Below are positions 29,528 to 34,856 of a DNA stretch of 34,856 nt, piece after piece. The translations under genes were made by a program, and so were the position numbers. This DNA comes from Elainella saxicola E1. Its GTDB lineage: Bacteria; Cyanobacteriota; Cyanobacteriia; Elainellales; Elainellaceae. Position 1 is the stretch's first letter; every line of letters starts with the position of its first letter. Below the pieces are notes generated by a model. It was not told the DNA's origin, made no database searches, and saw only the letters and a list, made by a program, of their open reading frames with translations. Location of the stretch: NCBI GenBank assembly GCA_002796835.1, contig LUGL01000098.1, positions 1-34,856 of the forward strand, in the 5' to 3' direction.

Positions 29528-30554
29528 AATTCCTGTTACAGTCATTACCGGTTTTTTAGGGGCAGGCAAAACCACGCTCGTGCGTCATTTGTTGCAGAAC
29601 AATCAAGGACGACGGATTGCGGTCCTGGTGAACGAATTTGGGGAGATTGGCATCGATGGAGAATTGTTGCGATCCTGCCAGGTTTGCGATGAGGATGAAG
29701 ATCCCAACCGCAACATCCTGGAACTGACGAACGGTTGTCTCTGCTGTACGGTCCAGGAAGAGTTTTTGCCAACGATGCAGGAACTCTTGAAACGGCGCGA
29801 TCGGATTGACAGCATTTTGATCGAAACTTCTGGTTTAGCTTTACCGAAACCCCTGGTGCAAGCCTTTCGCTGGCCAGAAATTCGCACTGGAGCTACGGTG
29901 GATGGGGTCGTGACGGTAGTGGATTGCGAAGCCCTGGCCAACGGACAGTTTGTGGGAGATCTGGAAGCGCTGGAGGCTCAACGTCAGGCCGACGACAGTC
30001 TGGAGCATGAAACGCCGATCGAAGAGTTATTTGAAGATCAGTTGGCCTGTGCTGATCTGGTGTTGTTGACCAAGAGTGACTGTGTCGATGCAGAGGCGCG
30101 CAGCAAGGTGCAGCAATGGTTGCAGCAAGCAGTTCCAACGGGCGTGAAAATTGTCCCCTGTCAGCAAGGGCAGATCAATCCCGATGTGCTGCTAGGCTTC
30201 AATGCGGCAGTGGAAGACAACCTGGACAGTCGACCCAGCCATCACGACACGGAAGAGGAGCATGAGCACGACGACAACATCAACTCGGTGCATCTGGTGC
30301 TCGATCGTGCTTTTGAGCCTTCTGAGTTAGTTGGCCGCCTGGAAAACTTAGTGCAGCAGCAAGAAATTTACCGGATTAAAGGCTTTGTCTCGGTGCCCAA
30401 CAAGGCAATGCGATTAGTGTTGCAAGGGGTCGGCAAACGATTTGATTACTTTTACGATCGGCCCTGGCAACCCAGTGAAACCCGGCAAACGAAGCTGGTA
30501 TTAATTGGTGAAGCGCTGGACGAGCAGCAGGTTCAAGCCGCGCTGGCGGAATAG
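29520..30554 (+). CDS. cobW: CobW-type GTP-dependent metal chaperone
   Basis: This 344-aa G3E-family GTPase has Walker A GFLGAGKTT at 11-19, NEFGEIGIDGELL, the metal-site CLCC in LTNGCLCCTVQEEF, the ETSGLALPKP switch, and the TKSD guanine motif. An acidic His-rich loop (PSHHDTEEEHEHDDN, about 239-253) separates it from the C-terminal CobW_C domain. CobW proteins deliver a divalent metal, probably cobalt when controlled by a B12 riboswitch. Its ATG overlaps the DUF1636-like stop by eight bases. It converges on the cbiG-cobJ gene 52 bp away. Confidence 0.94.
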   Translation: MHKIPVTVITGFLGAGKTTLVRHLLQNNQGRRIAVLVNEFGEIGIDGELLRSCQVCDEDEDPNRNILELTNGCLCCTVQEEFLPTMQELLKRRDRIDSILIETSGLALPKPLVQAFRWPEIRTGATVDGVVTVVDCEALANGQFVGDLEALEAQRQADDSLEHETPIEELFEDQLACADLVLLTKSDCVDAEARSKVQQWLQQAVPTGVKIVPCQQGQINPDVLLGFNAAVEDNLDSRPSHHDTEEEHEHDDNINSVHLVLDRAFEPSELVGRLENLVQQQEIYRIKGFVSVPNKAMRLVLQGVGKRFDYFYDRPWQPSETRQTKLVLIGEALDEQQVQAALAE

Positions 30555-30606
30555 GTTTGAATAGTGCCAGCGTCTCGCTCGCAGACAAGATCTCCGCTGA
30601 GACCTT

Positions 30607-32307
30607 CTAATCGTAGTGGCGAGGTGTGTAGACCCAGGGTTGGGAGTTCGATCGTTGAATCACTCGGGTCTGACTCGACCCAATTAAAATCACGGTACGC
30701 ATGTCGGCGGATTCGGGTTCCAGGTCTTTCAGCGTAGTCACAGTGACAGTTTGGCCCGATCGGCCTAAATTACGAGCCAGCACAACCGGCGTTTGGGGCG
30801 ATCGATGTTGCAACAGCACGTCTTTCGCCTTTTCGAGCTGCCAGCGACGCTGTTTGGAAATGGGGTTGTAGAAGGCGATCGCAAAGTCGGCCTGGGCGGC
30901 AGCAGCAATCCGCTGTTCAATCACCGTCCAGGGTTTGAGCAGATCGGACAGGGAAATCGCGCAAAAATCATGTCCCAATGGTGCCCCAACCTGAGCGGCA
31001 GCGGCCTGCATGGCAGAAATGCCGGGACAGACCTGAATTTCAATAATGGACCAGTTAGGATTGTTGTCTCGATCGATCACTTCGAACACGGCGGCAGCCA
31101 TCGCAAAAATTCCTGGGTCACCGGAAGAAATGACTGCAACCGATCGACCCGTGGCGGCTAAATCTAAGGCAGCTCTTGCCCGATCGAGTTCTTCCCGATT
31201 ATCGGATTCGTGGCGGTTTTGCTGCGTTCGCCAGGGTTCCGCTAAATCCAGGTAGGTTTTGTAGCCGACCCAATCGGTGGTCTTCTGCAATGCAGCCTTT
31301 ACTTCTGGCGAGATCCAGTTGGGTCCGCCCGGTCCAGTCCCAATGATCACCAATTTTCCCGGAGCCCGTCCGATTTGCTCGACTTCAATTGGAGTGTCGG
31401 CAACGGCGATCGCCCAATCTGTCTGATCGATCAACAATCTGCCTTCAGGACCAGCCGCAGTGAGAGCCAGCAGGGCTGCTGTGGATTCTGGACTCTCCAG
31501 ATCAGTCGCCTTGAAAAAGCGAATCGGGATTTGAAAATGTTGGGCGATCGCCTGAATTTCGGGTTGTCCAGCCTCAGACTGCAAAACAAATAAACCGGCC
31601 AGGGATTGAGTCGCTAATCCTGCTTCTGTTAAAAGCATCTGAATGCGATCGCCGGAAACTGAGGAGGAAGCGAGGCCGATCGCCAGCGTTTTGGGATGAT
31701 AAACCAAACAGGTTGGAGAAGGTTCCCCAATGCGTTCTGAAACCTGAAGCGTATGAGTTGCACTGTCCTGTAATGGCAACTGACTGGCTGTAATCCAGGG
31801 GGCATGGCCTTGCAGCTGCACGGATTTTCCGGCCAGCAGATCGGCAATGAAGGTTTTGGCATCTTCTGGATTTGCCAACACATAGCCAGAGGGCGGCGAC
31901 AATAATGCTGTTCTAAACCGGATATCCCCAGTAGTTGTAATTGCAGCCTGCACTTCGAATCCAGCGGCAATTTGGCGGGCCAGATCGTTCACGCCCTGTA
32001 GTCCACCCAGCAGCGGCACCACAGCACTGCCATCTTCAGCGATCGCAATTACAGGCGGCTCTTGCCATTTGTTTGTTAGGGCTGGCGCAAGGGTGCGAAT
32101 CAGAATCCCGGCGGCACAAATGCCAATGATGGGTGTACCCTGAGCAAACAGTTCCCGTAAGGTATCGCCAAAATTCTCAAAGGTGATATCAACAGTAGTA
32201 GTGCGATCAGTCAGACCATAGAGTGTTGCGTTGGGTAAAATGGCCTGAATGCGTCGGCCTAAGTTGGCACTGGTTTGATTAAGAGCAATGATGGCGGCAG
32301 GGGACAT
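30607..32307 (-). CDS. cobJ: CbiG / precorrin-3B C17-methyltransferase (CobJ) fusion
   Basis: I start at ATG 32307 (MSPAAIIALNQTSANLG); the longer open frame to 32448 would overlap cobI and does not look conserved. Residues about 1-305 are CbiG (GDTLRELFAQGTPIIGICAA; VVPLLGGLQGVNDLARQIA; C-terminal ATDLESPESTAALLAL region). In the anaerobic route CbiG opens the ring-A delta-lactone and expels acetaldehyde. Residues about 318-566 are the CobJ/CbiH SAM methyltransferase that contracts the ring (KLVIIGTGPGGPNWISPEVK; SSGDPGIFAMAAAVFE; GHDFCAISLSDLL). The CbiG-CobJ fusion is known in cyanobacteria. It is the last gene of a cob operon, 16 bp after cobI. Confidence 0.93.
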   Translation of the reverse strand: MSPAAIIALNQTSANLGRRIQAILPNATLYGLTDRTTTVDITFENFGDTLRELFAQGTPIIGICAAGILIRTLAPALTNKWQEPPVIAIAEDGSAVVPLLGGLQGVNDLARQIAAGFEVQAAITTTGDIRFRTALLSPPSGYVLANPEDAKTFIADLLAGKSVQLQGHAPWITASQLPLQDSATHTLQVSERIGEPSPTCLVYHPKTLAIGLASSSVSGDRIQMLLTEAGLATQSLAGLFVLQSEAGQPEIQAIAQHFQIPIRFFKATDLESPESTAALLALTAAGPEGRLLIDQTDWAIAVADTPIEVEQIGRAPGKLVIIGTGPGGPNWISPEVKAALQKTTDWVGYKTYLDLAEPWRTQQNRHESDNREELDRARAALDLAATGRSVAVISSGDPGIFAMAAAVFEVIDRDNNPNWSIIEIQVCPGISAMQAAAAQVGAPLGHDFCAISLSDLLKPWTVIEQRIAAAAQADFAIAFYNPISKQRRWQLEKAKDVLLQHRSPQTPVVLARNLGRSGQTVTVTTLKDLEPESADMRTVILIGSSQTRVIQRSNSQPWVYTPRHYD

Positions 32308-32323
32308 GGGATTGGCGAAATGC

Positions 32324-33037
32324 TTAAATTTCTGTTTCGTTAGGCTGCCATTGACTGGGAATGACAATGATCGAGAAATAGGGCACGGTGGCTGGATCGA
32401 CTTGATCGATCGGTACAATTCGTTGTTGAGCGCTGGTGGCCCGTTCAATATAGCGAGCCCGTTTGTCGAGTCCGAGTTGCTTTAGCACCCCATAGACTTT
32501 GGGAAAATTACGCCCCATTTTCAAAATCACTGCTGCATGAGCAACGGCCAGTTTTTCGGCTAAAACTTCAGCGGGCAAAATGCCCGATAGGACCATGAAC
32601 ACGTCGTTTCGATAGGTCAACGGGGTTCCTAAAGCAGCAGCGCTGGCCATAACCGAGGAGATACCAGGAACCACTTCAGTCGGAAAGCGATCGACCAATC
32701 GGTTAAAGATGTACATGAATGTGCCATAGAAAAAAGGATCGCCCTCACAAAGCACGGCAACGTCCCGACCGGCCTGAAGGTGTTCAGCTAACATTTCGGC
32801 GGCTTTATCGTAATAGGGATGGGAAGATTGCTCTAATTTGAAGGGGAAATACATCGGCACTTCAATTTGTTCCGGCAGCAAATATTCCGCCACGATCGAT
32901 CGAGCCAAACATTTGCCGCCATCCGACATGGGATAGGCCACGACTGGGACCGATCGCAACACACGAAAAGCCTTCAGCGTCAGTAATTCCGGATCACCCG
33001 GACCGAGTCCCAAACCATAAAGTTTTCCAGTCTGCAT
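32324..33037 (-). CDS. cobI: Precorrin-2 C20-methyltransferase (CobI/CbiL)
   Basis: The 237-aa SAM-dependent tetrapyrrole methylase adds a methyl at C20 of (cobalt-)precorrin-2. It begins GKLYGLGLGPGDPELLTLKA and has LCEGDPFFYGTFMYIFNRLV, VVPGISSVMASAAALGTPLT and AVILKMGRN, which fit CobI. I start at ATG 33037, with GGAGGA well placed; the longer open frame to 33304 would run through cobH and carries Arg/Cys-rich non-conserved sequence. It follows the cobH stop by two bases. Confidence 0.95.
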   Translation of the reverse strand: MQTGKLYGLGLGPGDPELLTLKAFRVLRSVPVVAYPMSDGGKCLARSIVAEYLLPEQIEVPMYFPFKLEQSSHPYYDKAAEMLAEHLQAGRDVAVLCEGDPFFYGTFMYIFNRLVDRFPTEVVPGISSVMASAAALGTPLTYRNDVFMVLSGILPAEVLAEKLAVAHAAVILKMGRNFPKVYGVLKQLGLDKRARYIERATSAQQRIVPIDQVDPATVPYFSIIVIPSQWQPNETEI

Positions 33038-33039
33038 CG

Positions 33040-33666
33040 TTATTCCTCCTCTTTCGCAAGTGCATTCACAGCAGCAGCAGCGATCGCACTGCCACCCCGT
33101 CGTCCGTGCAGCGTAATAAATGGCACGCCTCGACTGTTGACTGCCAATTCGGCTTTCGACTCCGCAGCGCCCACGAATCCGACGGGTAATCCTAAAATCA
33201 AAGCGGGTTTGGGTGCTCCCTGATCCAGCAGTTCCAGTAGGCGAAATAAAGCAGTTGGAGCATTGCCGATCGCTACGATCGATCCAGCGAGATGGGGTTG
33301 CCACAGTTCCAATGCCGCAGCCGATCGGGTGTTGTTAATCTGAGCCGCAATGGTTGGAACCTCAGCAGCCTGTAGTGTACAAATCACCTCGTTGTTGGCT
33401 GGCAGACGGCTACGAGTCACGCCTTCGGCAACCATGCGTGCATCACATAAAATAGGTGCACCGTTCTGTAGGGCCGATCGACCTTTCAAAGCAGCTTCGG
33501 GTGAGGCTTCGAGGTCTTTAACGATATCAACCATGCCACAAGCGTGGATCATCCGCACAGCAACAGAAACGAGATCCGCCGGTAGATGAGACAGATCAGC
33601 CTCGGCCCGAATTGTGGCGAACGATTGCCGATAAATTTCATTGCCATTACGGATATAGTCGATCAT
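33040..33666 (-). CDS. cobH: Precorrin-8X methylmutase (CobH/CbiC)
   Basis: This 208-aa enzyme moves the C11 methyl to C12, making hydrogenobyrinic or cobyrinic acid. The catalytic His is H41 in VAVRMIHACGMVD. Other marks are GAPILCDARMVAEGVTRSRL, GNAPTALFRLLEL, GLPVGFVGAAESK and FITLHGRRGGSAIAAAAVNA. Its ATG overlaps the cobG stop codon (ATGA, 33663-33666), so cobG and cobH are coupled. Confidence 0.95.
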   Translation of the reverse strand: MIDYIRNGNEIYRQSFATIRAEADLSHLPADLVSVAVRMIHACGMVDIVKDLEASPEAALKGRSALQNGAPILCDARMVAEGVTRSRLPANNEVICTLQAAEVPTIAAQINNTRSAAALELWQPHLAGSIVAIGNAPTALFRLLELLDQGAPKPALILGLPVGFVGAAESKAELAVNSRGVPFITLHGRRGGSAIAAAAVNALAKEEE

Positions 33667-34856
33667 AGAGCAGCCGCATCCTGGAATAACCGTTGCAAGT
33701 CTAAACGGTCGAACTGCCCGACGAATGTTTGAAACGAATCTTGCGATCGGTCTTGATAAATCTTCAGGATCTTTTGGATCAGGTTAGGAACTTCATCGGC
33801 AGGAACATCTGAGAATAGTTTTCTGCCAAAGGGTGACTCTCCTGCACCAACATAGACATGGTACGCTTCAATCGCTTGGTTCGATGCGGCTTGAGCGGAC
33901 TCAACCACTGTTCCCAACAAGGCAATATCGCTCTGATGATGCTGGGCGCAAGATTTTGGACAACCGCTAAAGTAAATGTTGATCGGATGCGGAAGTTGGG
34001 TCGCTTTAATGGTTTTCAGCAGTTGCAAAGCATGCGTTTGAGTCTGAGTCGCCGAAGCCGCGCAGCCCGGTTTTCCAGCACAGGCGACTAAAGCACCGCC
34101 GGGATGGGTTGGCTGACTGGAGAGGCCAATTTGTTCGATCGCCTGCTGAAGGGTAACAACCTGATGTTCAGCCACATTTGGGATCAGCAAATTTTGCCAG
34201 GGAGTCAAGCGTAAAGTGCCATCGCCGTATGTGGTGGCTAATGTAGACAGCCTGTACATTTGCTCGGCAGTTAAAATGCCCAGGGGAACGACCAGACCCA
34301 AATAAAACAGACCGGGTTGTTGTTGAGGATGAACTCCCAAATGCTCATAGGACGCGGGTTTTTGAGTAATCGATCGAATAGAGGCGGGTTGAGTTGATTC
34401 GATCGCACTCCGGCATCGGACTTGCTGCAAAAACTCATCCCCAAACTCATGCAGAATTTGACGCAACCGGGGCTTCTTGCAAGAACCTTGGATTCTGGGC
34501 AAATACTCTAGATAGGTTTGGGCCAATACTGAGACGATCGCTACACCCTGTTCAACTGGCACCCAAATGCCAGGGTCTAATTCTTGCCCTGCTCCCAGGC
34601 TCAAATAGACCTGAAATCCCATTTGCCCCAGTGGATTAGCTCTTGCGACGAGCCAGATATCGTTAGGCCGATCGCGCACCGAAGCTGATTCGCCGCCATC
34701 TAAGCCAATGCTGAACTTAGGAGAGAGCGCGGCCAGTGCAGGCTGATCAGAAATCTCAGCATCTAGGGCATGAATCCAGGGACGAGTATCGAGTTGGGCG
34801 ATGGGATCGAGTCCAGCAGTTGGACTGGCCATCACATTGCGGAGGTGATCTAAGTT
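33663..34856 (-). CDS. cobG: Precorrin-3B synthase CobG (5' end off the window)
   Basis: The visible 398 residues are the C-terminal part of a sulfite-reductase-like enzyme. The frame stays open to the right edge with HLRNVMASPTAGLDP, which matches the conserved LRNV region well inside the protein, so perhaps 100 or more N-terminal residues are missing and the apparent first Met is internal. The second ferredoxin-like half follows (LGVVPLGILTA-like region, YGDGTLRLTPWQNLLIPNV), then the 4Fe-4S/siroheme-type cysteines CAGKPGC ... CPKSC (CxxxxxC, CxxxC). CobG uses O2 and a 4Fe-4S cluster to make the C20-hydroxy-lactone of precorrin-3B. That is the aerobic route, here next to cbiG of the anaerobic route. 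It is the first visible gene of the cob operon. Confidence 0.9.
   Translation of the reverse strand, partial: NLDHLRNVMASPTAGLDPIAQLDTRPWIHALDAEISDQPALAALSPKFSIGLDGGESASVRDRPNDIWLVARANPLGQMGFQVYLSLGAGQELDPGIWVPVEQGVAIVSVLAQTYLEYLPRIQGSCKKPRLRQILHEFGDEFLQQVRCRSAIESTQPASIRSITQKPASYEHLGVHPQQQPGLFYLGLVVPLGILTAEQMYRLSTLATTYGDGTLRLTPWQNLLIPNVAEHQVVTLQQAIEQIGLSSQPTHPGGALVACAGKPGCAASATQTQTHALQLLKTIKATQLPHPINIYFSGCPKSCAQHHQSDIALLGTVVESAQAASNQAIEAYHVYVGAGESPFGRKLFSDVPADEVPNLIQKILKIYQDRSQDSFQTFVGQFDRLDLQRLFQDAAAL

Noticed and set aside
33038-33304. N-terminal extension of cobI and the similar one of cbiG-cobJ (32308-32448)
   Set aside because: These stretches overlap the neighbouring cob genes, read as Arg/Cys- or Ser/Pro-rich non-family sequence, and a normal family start with a good position lies downstream in each case.
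1-34856. tRNA, rRNA, CRISPR arrays and complete insertion sequences
   Set aside because: I looked for T-loop/CCA patterns, regularly spaced direct repeats and transposase motifs on both strands and saw none that hold up.

Overview
The window is cyanobacterial DNA. A phycobilisome rod-core linker (cpcG) runs in from the left edge. Acyl-lipid desaturases of the DesC and DesA types, a cyanobacteriochrome-type photoreceptor kinase, a CRY-DASH protein and a plasmid replication protein of the CyRepA1 type are present, and the HIP1 octamer GCGATCGC recurs (about 15 exact copies seen by eye). The gene mix fits a filamentous or Leptolyngbya-like cyanobacterium, but the sequence alone does not fix genus or replicon.

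Layout, left to right. 1-2.0 kb: the 3' end of cpcG with a strong terminator, then two opposing unrecognised genes, one Cys-rich. 2.2-4.6 kb: desC (minus) faces a divergent regulator that joins a TetR repressor to a degenerate tyrosine-recombinase-like domain, with two copies of a 15-bp palindromic operator between them. 4.9-5.9 kb: a small membrane protein and a 16-cysteine copper-storage (Csp-like) protein. 6.1-12.3 kb: a minus-strand light-signalling operon, in transcription order PadR regulator, bacteriophytochrome kinase, Rcp1-type response regulator, and a large hybrid kinase whose GAF domain has both cysteines of a DXCF cyanobacteriochrome. 12.5-14.3 kb: pirin, a small unknown protein, and a GNAT acetyltransferase.

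14.4-24.1 kb: a plasmid-type replication and segregation block made of parB, parA, an EamA transporter, a small basic protein, the CyRepA1-type replication protein, and a 0.7-kb non-coding origin-like region. The last holds a G-rich array of TCTAGA-cored iterons with a 22-24 bp period and about twelve TGTAATCA boxes. A CRY-DASH gene and a DNA-binding protein with a histone-like tail follow. 24.5-25.9 kb: desA with a 13-bp-stem terminator, then a small unknown gene. 26-28.6 kb: a GH1 glycosidase and a GT28 (MGDG-synthase-like) glycosyltransferase in one operon. 28.7-34.9 kb: cobalamin metabolism. A cobalamin riboswitch drives a DUF1636-like Cys protein and CobW rightward. A converging operon encodes cobG (running off the right edge), cobH, cobI and a cbiG-cobJ fusion.

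The most notable point is the complete plasmid-style replicon lying between genes normally found on a cyanobacterial chromosome. Either a plasmid has integrated into the chromosome, possibly serving as an alternative origin, or the window is part of a large chromid that carries core metabolism. The second theme is light: phycobilisome linker, bacteriophytochrome, cyanobacteriochrome and CRY-DASH lie within 23 kb.
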